Shown here: positions 17,237 through 26,297 of the stretch, piece after piece
How the letters are laid out: every line of letters starts with the position of its first letter
How positions within the stretch are numbered: position 1 is the stretch's first letter
NCBI RefSeq assembly: GCF_003752365.1
Contig: NZ_RJUO01000002.1
Span: 434,001-498,000, forward strand
Reading direction: 5' to 3'
From: Frondihabitans sp. PhB188
GTDB taxonomy: Bacteria; Actinomycetota; Actinomycetes; Actinomycetales; Microbacteriaceae
DNA: 64,000 nucleotides
Notes under the pieces: generated by a model
What the model was told of the DNA's origin: nothing
Databases searched by the model: none
Seen by the model: the letters and a program-made list of their open reading frames with translations, nothing else
Position numbers and translations under genes: made by a program

Positions 17237-18262
17237 ATGTCCATCACCGGCGGCCCGCCCCGCGAAGCCTCCGGCAAGGTCACCCTGACGGATGTCGCAC
17301 GCGCCGCGGGCGTCTCTGTCGCGACAGCCTCGAAGGCGCTCAACAAGCGCACCCACGTCAAGGAGGCCACCCGGCTCCGGGTTGAGGCCGCCGCCGCATC
17401 GCTGGACTTCACGCCGAACTACTTCGCCCAAGCCCTTAATTCGTCGCGCACGAACACCATCGGCATGATCACGAGCGACCTCGACAACCGCTTCGTCCTG
17501 CCGATCCTGCTCGGCGCGGAGGACGCGTTCGGGTCGGGCTCCCTCTCGGTCCTGCTGGCCGACGCCCGCGACGATGTCCTGCGAGAGCAGCTGCACATCC
17601 AGACCCTCATGGCACGGAAGGTCGACGGCCTGCTGATCGTGGGACGCACGACGAACCCGCGACCGCCCGCGACCTTCGCCTCGGACATCCCTGTGGTCTA
17701 CGTCTACGCGCCGTCGACCGATGACGCCGACTCGTCGGTCACGCCGGACAACCATCTGGCTGGTCGACTGGCCGTCCGCCACCTCGTCGAGTCGGGCCGG
17801 CGCGGCATCGCTCTCGTGAACGGCGAGGCCTCGTATGCGGCCGCCCAGGATCGCGCGGCGGGCGTGATCGCCGAGCTCGCCGACCACGGACTAGAGCTGG
17901 CCGGCGGGCGGGCGCTGTTCGGCCAGTGGGGAGAAGCCTGGGGGCGTGACTGCGCTCGACTGCTCGTGAACGGCGATCCGAGCATCGATGCGATCATCGC
18001 CGGCAGCGACCACATCGCTCGCGGGGTGCTCGACACCCTCCATGACCTCGGCAGGCGAGTGCCGCACGACATCGCAGTCGTCGGGTTCGACAACTGGGAT
18101 CTGCTCGTCACGGAGTCACGACCGCCCCTGACGAGCGTCGACATGAACCTGCAGCATCTCGGCCGTGTCGCGGCCCAGCGGCTCGTCGACGCCATAGCCG
18201 GCGTCGGCCATCCCGGCCGGTCGTATGAAGCCGTGCACGTCGTCGGACGCGAGTCGGCCTGA
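17237..18262 (+). CDS. LacI-family transcriptional repressor of the arabinoside operon
   Basis: A 341-residue regulator. The N-terminal helix-turn-helix (VTLTDVARAAGVSVATASKA) is followed by the hinge helix with its leucine-less variant (YFAQALNSS), then a periplasmic-binding-like effector domain ending in the usual VVGFDNWD and PPLTSVD motifs. A -10 element TAATTT at 17225-17230, 6 nt from the ATG, suggests leaderless transcription. It is divergent from the importer operon and probably represses it through the palindrome at 17162-17177 until an arabinoside inducer binds. Confidence 0.92.
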   Translation: MSITGGPPREASGKVTLTDVARAAGVSVATASKALNKRTHVKEATRLRVEAAAASLDFTPNYFAQALNSSRTNTIGMITSDLDNRFVLPILLGAEDAFGSGSLSVLLADARDDVLREQLHIQTLMARKVDGLLIVGRTTNPRPPATFASDIPVVYVYAPSTDDADSSVTPDNHLAGRLAVRHLVESGRRGIALVNGEASYAAAQDRAAGVIAELADHGLELAGGRALFGQWGEAWGRDCARLLVNGDPSIDAIIAGSDHIARGVLDTLHDLGRRVPHDIAVVGFDNWDLLVTESRPPLTSVDMNLQHLGRVAAQRLVDAIAGVGHPGRSYEAVHVVGRESA

Positions 18263-18278
18263 CGCAGGGCAAAGCAAA

Positions 18279-18304
18279 GCCCCGCACTCCTTGAAGTGCG
18301 GGGC
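18279..18304. terminator. Hairpin terminator after the LacI gene
   Basis: Perfect 10-bp stem GCCCCGCACT / AGTGCGGGGC with a 6-nt loop, 16 nt after the stop. The right arm and trailing CTCGCCTT repeat the hairpin at 10161-10190. Confidence 0.8.
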
Positions 18305-18351
18305 CTCGCCTTACTGCTGTCTCAACTCAGTTCTCTTGCTCTGCTCCACGA

Positions 18352-18408
18352 CTTCTTTGCTGTCGTGTGACATCTTCGCTGTCGTGTGACTTCTTCAGTG
18401 TCGTGTAG
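18352..18408. repeat. Three tandem 19-bp repeats beside tRNA-Arg
   Basis: Units 18352-18370, 18371-18389 and 18390-18408 share the core TGTCGTGT with a few substitutions. They lie 8 bp beyond the 3' end of the tRNA-Arg gene, in its transcript direction. Function unknown. Confidence 0.7.
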
Positions 18409-18416
18409 CAAGCACG

Positions 18417-18489
18417 TGCGCTCGAAGGGACTCGAACCCCCAACCTTCTGATCCGTAGTCAGATGCTCTATCCGTTGAGCTACGAGCGC
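18417..18489 (-). tRNA. tRNA-Arg (anticodon ACG)
   Basis: A 73-nt cloverleaf on the minus strand. The acceptor stem is GCGCTCG paired with CGAGCGC, with discriminator A. The anticodon stem TCTGA/TCAGA encloses loop CTACGGA, giving anticodon ACG (read as ICG, decoding CGU/CGC/CGA). The T-arm GGTTCGAGTC is normal. CCA is not encoded. Its 3' end faces the accessory region to the left. Confidence 0.95.
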
Positions 18490-18670
18490 GCAGGTTGTTT
18501 CTGGCCGAATGGCCAGAGGAAACATTACACGAGGGCGGGGGTGGGCGCGAATCGAGGTCTCCATCTCGAGTTCCTGCGCCCTGATCCGAGGGCGGGGTGT
18601 GCGCCTCCTCACCGCTCTTTGGCGGTCGGGACAGAGGCTCCTGTCAGGCGCCGTGCGGTTGGATTACGGG

Positions 18671-19522
18671 GTGAACGCCACCACTCTCCCGACCCGGACG
18701 GCCGTGCGTCGTCATGTGCCGGCCCGGTGGATGCTGACGAGCGTCGGCTCGGTGATCACTCTGGGCGGCGTGTACACGGCGGCGGTGCTGACCAAGCAGG
18801 GCCAGATGATCGAGGACTCGATCCTGCGGTCAGTCGACGGCGAGACCCTGCTGAAGTCGGGGCGGGCCCTCGACGCGATCACGATCCCGGCGGTGCTGGC
18901 CGCGGTCGGCGTGGTCGTGGTGATCGCGTTCGTGCGGCGGCGGCCGGGTGCGGCACTGCAGGGAGCGGCCCTGATCGTGGGCGCGATCGCGACGGCGCAG
19001 GTCGTGAAGGCGATCGCTCCGCGACCTGAGCTCACCTCGCTGACCCTCAGCAACAGCTTCCCGAGCGGGCACGTGACCATCGCGGTCGCCGGCGTGCTGG
19101 CGCTCGGCACCGCGTTCGGGCGCCACCTCCGGCCGCTCATCATGATCGTCGGCACGCTCTTCGCCGCCTGGGTCGCCGAGCAGACGGTGGCCTTCGGCTG
19201 GCACCGCGTCAGCGACGTCGTCGGGGCCTGCGCGGTCAGCATGCTGTGGCTCGCGATCGTGCGGAGCGCCGCGGCCGTCTGGTCGAACGACGCCCGCGAC
19301 ACGGTGGGACGCAAGGCGCACGGCTTCACGTCGGGGCTGCTGGGCCTCGCGATGGTGGCGACGCTCGCGGCCGCCGGGGCGATCTTCGCGATCGGCGTCG
19401 GCGAGGACATGACTCTGACCATGTCGACAGGTCCGGGTGTGCTGGTCGGCGCGCGGCTGCTGTCGTCGGGCGTGGTCATCGCGACGGCGTGGCTGGCGTG
19501 GAAGCTCGACCGCTCGATCTGA
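18671..19522 (+). CDS. PAP2-family membrane phosphatase
   Basis: A 283-residue integral membrane protein with about six helices and the three phosphatase motifs: KAIAPRP, SFPSGH and WHRVSD. Members dephosphorylate lipid phosphates such as phosphatidate or undecaprenyl diphosphate on the membrane face. GTG 18671 is taken as the start because a TTGGAT box lies 6 nt upstream and the following residues look like a normal N-terminus. Earlier in-frame starts would give an arginine-rich extension that I do not believe. Confidence 0.85.
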   Translation: MNATTLPTRTAVRRHVPARWMLTSVGSVITLGGVYTAAVLTKQGQMIEDSILRSVDGETLLKSGRALDAITIPAVLAAVGVVVVIAFVRRRPGAALQGAALIVGAIATAQVVKAIAPRPELTSLTLSNSFPSGHVTIAVAGVLALGTAFGRHLRPLIMIVGTLFAAWVAEQTVAFGWHRVSDVVGACAVSMLWLAIVRSAAAVWSNDARDTVGRKAHGFTSGLLGLAMVATLAAAGAIFAIGVGEDMTLTMSTGPGVLVGARLLSSGVVIATAWLAWKLDRSI

Positions 19523-19599
19523 CCGGCACCGCTCCCGTCTTCTCCCCGCCGCCTGCCCCTGCCCCTGCCCCGCCCTGCCCTGCCCCCGCTCGTCGCCGA

Positions 19600-19677
19600 A
19601 AATTCAAGGAAATTTTTGCCGCGACGACCGCCTATCGGCATGAGGTCGGCTGCGTCCGCGCTTTTCTCCTTGAATTT
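19600..19677. repeat. AT-rich inverted repeat in the PAP2-VIT intergenic region
   Basis: Perfect 11-bp arms AAATTCAAGGA (19600-19610) and TCCTTGAATTT (19667-19677), 56 bp apart, follow a CCCCTG-type simple repeat at about 19550-19590. The arms stand out as A/T-rich in otherwise very GC-rich DNA. They lie between convergent gene ends. No gene is seen in 19523-19743. Confidence 0.6.
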
Positions 19678-19743
19678 CGAAAAGACCGGGACGCCCGAGG
19701 CAGGAGCGGGGCGCGGCGCGGCGAGCGGACCCAGACGGCCGGG

Positions 19744-20829
19744 TCACGCCCCGAAAGCCAGCCCCAGTGCGTAGGTGACGGCGGCGGCCCCGTACCCGAT
19801 GGCGAGCTGGCGCAGGGCCCGGCGCAGAGGCGAGGTACCCGACAGGAGGCCGACGACGGCCCCCGTGCCGAGCAGGGCGAGCCCGACGAGCACGGCGGCG
19901 ACCACGACGGCCGTCAGCCCGGTGGCTCCGAAGAACAGCGGGATCAGGGGGATGACGGCGCCCGACGCGAAGAACAGGAAGCTCGAGACGGCGGCACCGA
20001 GGCCCGACCCGATGGCCTCGTGCGCGTCGGCGGAGGCCGAGTCGGCACCCCCGGCGGGGAAGGCGGGCGCGGGGAGCGCGGCGAGGGCGTCGCGGGCGCG
20101 GGTGTCCGCGAGTTCCTGCGACATGCCCCGGGCGCGGTACACGAGCGACAGCTCGTTGGCGTCGACGTCGAGGTGGCGGAGCGCGTTCTGCGCGTCGGGA
20201 TCGGGCGTCGACGCCGCGAGGAGCTCGCGCTGCGACGAGACGGAGACGTACTCCCCGGCGCCCATCGAGAGCGCACCGGCGAGCAGCCCCGAGAGGCCCG
20301 TCACGAGCACCACCGCGTGCGAGGCCCCTGTCGCACTCACGCCCAGGATCAGCGCGAGGTTCGACACCAGACCGTCGTTCGCGCCGAACACCGCCGCCCG
20401 GAACGTCCCCGACAGCCGCGACCGCCCGCGTTCGGCGAGCCCGCGCACGACCTCGCCGTGGATCCGCTCATCGGCCGCCATGGCGTCCGTCGCGTCGGCG
20501 TCGGCGTCGTACGGCGAGCGGCCCTCGGCGCTCTGCACGAGGGCCAGCACGAAGATCGAGCCGAAGCGGCGGGCGAGCAGGCCGAGGATCCGGGTGCGGA
20601 GGTCGGTGCCGGCGGGCTTGCCCACGCGGTCGCCCAGCAGATCGAGCCAGTGCTGCGCGTGGCGCCCCTCGGCGTCGGCGAGGGCGAGCAGGATGTCGCG
20701 CTCCTCCCCCGCGCGCCGCGCGGCCAGGTCGCGGTAGACGGCCGCCTCCGCTCGCTCGTCGGCGAGGTAGCGGCGCCACCGTCGCAGGTCGGCCGGGGTG
20801 GGCGTGCGGGTGGGCGCCAGGTCGCTCAT
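19744..20829 (-). CDS. VIT1/CCC1-family Fe/Mn transporter with N-terminal ferritin-like domain
   Basis: A 361-residue membrane protein. Residues about 10-135 form a rubrerythrin-like four-helix domain with E-x-x-H pairs (DERAEAAVYRDL, DAEGRHAQHW, ADERIHGEVV). Residues 140-361 are a VIT1/CCC1 transporter domain (FGANDGLVSNLALILGVSAT, SMGAGEYVSVSSQ). The same domain order is found in MbfA-type membrane-bound ferritins that export iron. A TACCCT box 6 nt before the ATG predicts a leaderless transcript. Probable role: iron or manganese efflux. Confidence 0.87.
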   Translation of the reverse strand: MSDLAPTRTPTPADLRRWRRYLADERAEAAVYRDLAARRAGEERDILLALADAEGRHAQHWLDLLGDRVGKPAGTDLRTRILGLLARRFGSIFVLALVQSAEGRSPYDADADATDAMAADERIHGEVVRGLAERGRSRLSGTFRAAVFGANDGLVSNLALILGVSATGASHAVVLVTGLSGLLAGALSMGAGEYVSVSSQRELLAASTPDPDAQNALRHLDVDANELSLVYRARGMSQELADTRARDALAALPAPAFPAGGADSASADAHEAIGSGLGAAVSSFLFFASGAVIPLIPLFFGATGLTAVVVAAVLVGLALLGTGAVVGLLSGTSPLRRALRQLAIGYGAAAVTYALGLAFGA

Positions 20830-20884
20830 GCCGCAAGGGTAGTCCGCGCGCCGGACTCGGAGCCGCCGCGACTACCGTGGGCTC

Positions 20885-21736
20885 GTGCTCCTGATCGGCG
20901 TCGACCTCGCGTGGGGCGAGGGGTCTCCCGCCAGGCCGGCGTCGACGACCGGGCCGGCGACCCGGGCGAGGCTGGCGAACGAGACCGGCGTCTGCGCGAT
21001 GCAGCCCGACGGCACGATCGTCGACGCGGGCTGGACCCGCGGGGTCGACGCGACCGCCGAGTGGATCCTGCGCCACACCGGCGCGGGGGCGGTCATCGCC
21101 GTCGACGCGCCCCTCGTCGTGCCGAACGCGACGGGCATGCGCGAGTCCGAGAAGCAGGTCGGGCGCGCCTACGGCCGCTGGAAGGTCTCGTGCAATGCGA
21201 CCAATCAGGCCCTCCCCTGGCTCGCCGGCCTCCGTCTGCGCGATCTCCTCGACGAGCACGGCGTGACCGTGGTCGCAGGAACATCGCCACCCGCCGACGG
21301 AGCCCGAGTCGCCTTCGAGTGCTACCCGTTCACCACCCTCGTCGGGATGTCCGAGCTGGGCTACGACGTCGAGCGGCCGCGGTACAAGCGGCTCGACCGG
21401 GCGCTCCCACCCGCTGAGGCTCGGCTGGCCCGGCGCGCGGCGACCGACGACCTGATCGGGCGGCTGGCCCGGCTCGACGCCGCCGACCCTCCTGTCGACC
21501 TCCGGTCGCACCCGCTCACAGCCGACCTGCTGGAGTCGCCCACGCCGCTCGACGGCCCGGGGCACAAGCATCGCGAAGACCTGATCGATGCCGTGCTCTG
21601 CGCCTGGACGGCGTCGGTGTGGCTGCGGCACGGGCTCGACCGCACGCAGGTGCTGGGGCGCGACGAGCCGCTCGACGAGGCGGGGCGCCCTGCGACGATC
21701 GTCACGCCGTGCCGGCCGACGCAGCGCCTGCTCTGA
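20885..21736 (+). CDS. DUF429 domain protein (predicted RNase H-like fold)
   Basis: A 283-residue soluble protein opening with GVDLAWGEG and continuing with VIAVDAPLVVPN, acidic-tipped strands typical of the DUF429 RNase H-like fold. C-terminal HREDLIDAVLCAWTA supplies further acidic residues. It starts at GTG with TACCGT 6 nt upstream (leaderless) and is divergent from the VIT transporter. Enzymatic activity is predicted only from fold. Confidence 0.8.
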   Translation: MLLIGVDLAWGEGSPARPASTTGPATRARLANETGVCAMQPDGTIVDAGWTRGVDATAEWILRHTGAGAVIAVDAPLVVPNATGMRESEKQVGRAYGRWKVSCNATNQALPWLAGLRLRDLLDEHGVTVVAGTSPPADGARVAFECYPFTTLVGMSELGYDVERPRYKRLDRALPPAEARLARRAATDDLIGRLARLDAADPPVDLRSHPLTADLLESPTPLDGPGHKHREDLIDAVLCAWTASVWLRHGLDRTQVLGRDEPLDEAGRPATIVTPCRPTQRLL

Positions 21737-21740
21737 CCCG

Positions 21741-22247
21741 CTAGAGCTGCTTGCGCATCTCAACCTCGCGCCCGCCGGGCTCGAGCTCGTAGGCGAGGCG
21801 GCGGCCGGTGTCGACGAACCCGCGCTTCTCGTAGAACCGGACGGCACGCCGGTTGTCCTCGTGGACGTGCAGGAACAGCTCCTCGCCGTACCCGTCCGCC
21901 CAGGCCTCGACGGCGTCGAGCAGGAGGTCGGCGACGCCCGCCGCCGCCCCGCGGAAGTCGGGCGCCACGTAGACGCCGACGAGCAGCGGTTCGCCGCCCG
22001 TCGGAAGGTAGCCGCCCATCGTGCCGATCCAGCGCCCGGAGGCGACCTCGATGGCGGCGAACGAGGCGGAGCTGCGGTCGGTGCCGCGGCGGCCGCGCAG
22101 GCGCCACTCGGGCTCCTGGTGGCGCAGAGCCGTCTCGAGCGTCTCGCCGTACGCGATGGGGGTGTCGGCCAGCATCTCGAGGCGGAGCGACCGCACCTGG
22201 CGCCAGTCGTCCTCGCTGACGGAGCGGACGGCGAAGCTGGAGTGCAT
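21741..22247 (-). CDS. GNAT-family N-acetyltransferase
   Basis: A 168-residue single-domain GNAT enzyme. The acetyl-CoA loop is APDFRGAAAGVADLLLDAV, preceded by strand beta4 (LLVGVYV) and followed by the C-terminal NRRAVRFYEKRGF signature. TAGGGT lies 6 nt before the ATG, indicating a leaderless start. It converges on the DUF429 gene with 4 bp between stops. Substrate unknown. Confidence 0.87.
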   Translation of the reverse strand: MHSSFAVRSVSEDDWRQVRSLRLEMLADTPIAYGETLETALRHQEPEWRLRGRRGTDRSSASFAAIEVASGRWIGTMGGYLPTGGEPLLVGVYVAPDFRGAAAGVADLLLDAVEAWADGYGEELFLHVHEDNRRAVRFYEKRGFVDTGRRLAYELEPGGREVEMRKQL

Positions 22248-22268
22248 GGAGAGACCCTATCCGTCCCG

Positions 22269-22327
22269 GTGAGGGGGCGCTGGTTGCTCAGGTGAGCCTG
22301 CCCGCCGAGCAACCACCGACCCCTCAC
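22269..22327. repeat. Long palindromic intergenic element, copy A
   Basis: Inverted arms of 21 bp (22269-22289 and 22307-22327, two mismatches) with a 17-bp spacer between glgX and the acetyltransferase gene. The arm core CGCTGGTTGCTC also occurs in the element at 29544-29616, so the two are copies of one family. Confidence 0.8.
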
Positions 22328-22345
22328 GCCGGGGCATGTGAACAA

Positions 22346-24370
<2,025 letters not shown>

Positions 24371-24444
24371 GGCTCAGTGATACCGGTCGGCGGCTGAGAT
24401 CGTCCGGCCGCGACGTACCCCGGCCGGGCCGATACGCTGGGACG

Positions 24445-25629
24445 ATGCCCTCGACCCCTCTCCGGATCGCCCTGGTGTGCCTGCACACGTCACCCGCGTC
24501 CGATCCCGGGATCGGCGACGCGGGCGGCATGAACGTCGTCGTCCGGAACCAGGCGGTGGCCCTCGGGGCGCTCGGCCACGAGGTCGAGGTGCTCACCCGC
24601 CGATCGTCGCCCGACCAGCCGGAGTCGACGTCGCTGGGTGACGGCGTCGTGCTGAGGTTCCTCGACGCGGGCCCCGCCGAGCCCCTGGCGAAGGGCATGC
24701 ACGAGCTCTACATGGCCGACTTCGGCGCCGCCCTGGAGGCCTTCGGGCCGTACGACATCGTGCACTCCCACCACTGGTTCTCGGGCATCGCGGCGATGCC
24801 CTACGCCCGCGAGCGCGGGCTGCCGCACCTGCAGAGCTTCCACTCGATCGCCGCCGATCCGGCGAGCCCGCTGTCAGACGGTGAGAGGCCCGAGTCGCCC
24901 GGGCGCCTCGCCGGCGAGGCCCGGCTGGCCGTCGAGTCCGACGGCGTGGTCGCCATCTCGGCCGCCGAGGCGGAGACCGTCGTGCACCGCCTCGGCGGCG
25001 ACCCCGACCGCGTGCACGTCGTGCCGCCGGGGGTCGACTCGGTGATGTTCCGGCCGGGTGCGCGCTCGGAGACGCGTTTCGTCGTCGCGGCCGGCCGCCT
25101 GGACCCGCTCAAGGGGTTCGACCTGGCGATCGAGGCCGTCGCCGCGATCCCCGCCGACGTGCGCCCCGACCTCGTCATCGCCGGCGAGGAGTCGGTCGAC
25201 TACCGCAGCTACCCCGGCGAGCTCCGCGCCCTGGCCGACGGGCTCGGCATCGGCGACCGGGTGCGGTTCGTCGGTCCGCAGCCGCGCGCCGACCTCGCCG
25301 CGCTGCTCCGCGAGGCCGCCGTGGCCGTCGTCCCGTCGCACTCCGAGACCTACGGCCTGGTGGCCCTCGAGGCTGCTGCCAGCGGCACGCCCGTCGTCGC
25401 TGCGGCCGCGGGCGGCCTCCGCGAAGCCGTCGTGGACGGCGTGACGGGCGTCGTGCTGCGGTCGCGCGCCCCCGAGGTCTGGGGATCGACGATCGAGCGC
25501 ATCCTCCGCGACGGGGGCTTCGCTGCGTCGCTCGCGACCGCGGCGCGCGTCCGTGCCGCCGGGTTGAGCTGGGCCCACTCCGCCGACGGGCTCGTCGCCG
25601 CCTACCGGCAGGTCACCTCGGTGCGCTAG
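24445..25629 (+). CDS. Glycosyltransferase family 4, MshA-like N-terminus
   Basis: A 394-residue GT-B enzyme. The N-terminal loop GGMNVVVRNQAVALG resembles MshA and related retaining transferases. The donor site has PPGVDSVMFRPG, AAGRLDPLKGFD and the E-x7-E motif HSETYGLVALEAA. TACGCT 6 nt before the ATG marks a leaderless start. Its neighbour glgX hints at glucan metabolism, but a mycothiol-type or other glycoside is equally possible. I would not call it mshA without phylogeny. Confidence 0.82.
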   Translation: MPSTPLRIALVCLHTSPASDPGIGDAGGMNVVVRNQAVALGALGHEVEVLTRRSSPDQPESTSLGDGVVLRFLDAGPAEPLAKGMHELYMADFGAALEAFGPYDIVHSHHWFSGIAAMPYARERGLPHLQSFHSIAADPASPLSDGERPESPGRLAGEARLAVESDGVVAISAAEAETVVHRLGGDPDRVHVVPPGVDSVMFRPGARSETRFVVAAGRLDPLKGFDLAIEAVAAIPADVRPDLVIAGEESVDYRSYPGELRALADGLGIGDRVRFVGPQPRADLAALLREAAVAVVPSHSETYGLVALEAAASGTPVVAAAAGGLREAVVDGVTGVVLRSRAPEVWGSTIERILRDGGFAASLATAARVRAAGLSWAHSADGLVAAYRQVTSVR

Positions 25630-25639
25630 CTTCTGCCCT

Positions 25640-26194
25640 ATGAGTCGCATCGTCGCAGTCGAGTACGTCACCCTCGACGGGGTCTTCGAAGAGCCGGGCT
25701 GGTCGGCGCCCTACTTCGCCGAAGAGCTCCAGGCGTTCCAGTACAACAACCTCATCGAGGCCGACGCCCTGCTGCTCGGCCGCGTCACCTACGAGGGCTT
25801 CTCGCAGGCGTGGCCTCAGATGGAGGCCGAGACCGGCGAGTTCGGCGTGAAGATGAACTCGATGCCGAAGTTCGTCGCGACGTCTACGCCCGACGCGCTG
25901 ACGTGGAACGCGTCTCCGCTGGCGACCGACGTCGTCGAGGCCGTGCGCGCCCTCAAAGACGACGCGTCGACCGGCACGCTCCTGATCAACGGCAGCGCGC
26001 AGCTGCTGGGCGCCCTGGTCGCCGCGGGCCTGGTCGACGAGATCCGCCTCATGGTGTTTCCCGTCGTCGTCGGCACCGGCCGCCCGCTCTGGGCGCCGGG
26101 CGCGGGCCCCGTGCCGCTCACGCTCGCCGAGGCGCGCACGACGGCCACCGGCGTCGCGATCCTGACGTACACCCCCGGTGCGCTGGCGCCCTGA
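25640..26194 (+). CDS. Dihydrofolate reductase / RibD C-terminal-family protein
   Basis: A 184-residue protein of the RibD_C/DHFR-like fold (VEYVTLDGVFEEPGW, LLGRVTYEGF, LLINGSAQLLGALVAAGLVDE). Such proteins bind NADPH and are common unassigned reductases. The -10 box TAGCTT at 25627-25632 includes the stop codon of the preceding glycosyltransferase, and the ATG follows after 7 nt: a separate leaderless promoter embedded in the upstream gene end. Confidence 0.85.
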   Translation: MSRIVAVEYVTLDGVFEEPGWSAPYFAEELQAFQYNNLIEADALLLGRVTYEGFSQAWPQMEAETGEFGVKMNSMPKFVATSTPDALTWNASPLATDVVEAVRALKDDASTGTLLINGSAQLLGALVAAGLVDEIRLMVFPVVVGTGRPLWAPGAGPVPLTLAEARTTATGVAILTYTPGALAP

Positions 26195-26210
26195 CGCCCC
26201 GCCGGCGTCC

Positions 26211-26278
26211 CTTCGCTAACCGTTTCACGCACCGCTGACCGTCGCGTCGGCGAGTCGTGCGTCAGACGGTTAGCGAAG
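26211..26278. repeat. Long palindromic intergenic element between convergent genes
   Basis: Arms of 22 bp (26211-26232, 26257-26278, two mismatches) containing CTTCGCTAACCG, with a 24-bp spacer. It lies between the ends of the RibD-like gene and the cardiolipin synthase gene and could act as a bidirectional terminator. Same architecture as, but a different sequence from, the elements at 22269 and 29544. Confidence 0.75.
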
Positions 26279-26297
26279 CGGCCCGGGGGGGACCGCT

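Noticed and set aside
15223-17385. A 720-codon plus-strand open frame
   Set aside because: Antisense to the permease and substrate-binding genes, crosses the promoter/operator, low-complexity translation.
18352-18408. CRISPR-like array near tRNA-Arg
   Set aside because: Units are contiguous and imperfect with no spacers; a simple tandem repeat.
19246-21417. A 723-codon plus-strand open frame
   Set aside because: Spans PAP2, an intergenic repeat, the VIT gene in antisense and part of DUF429; no protein family.
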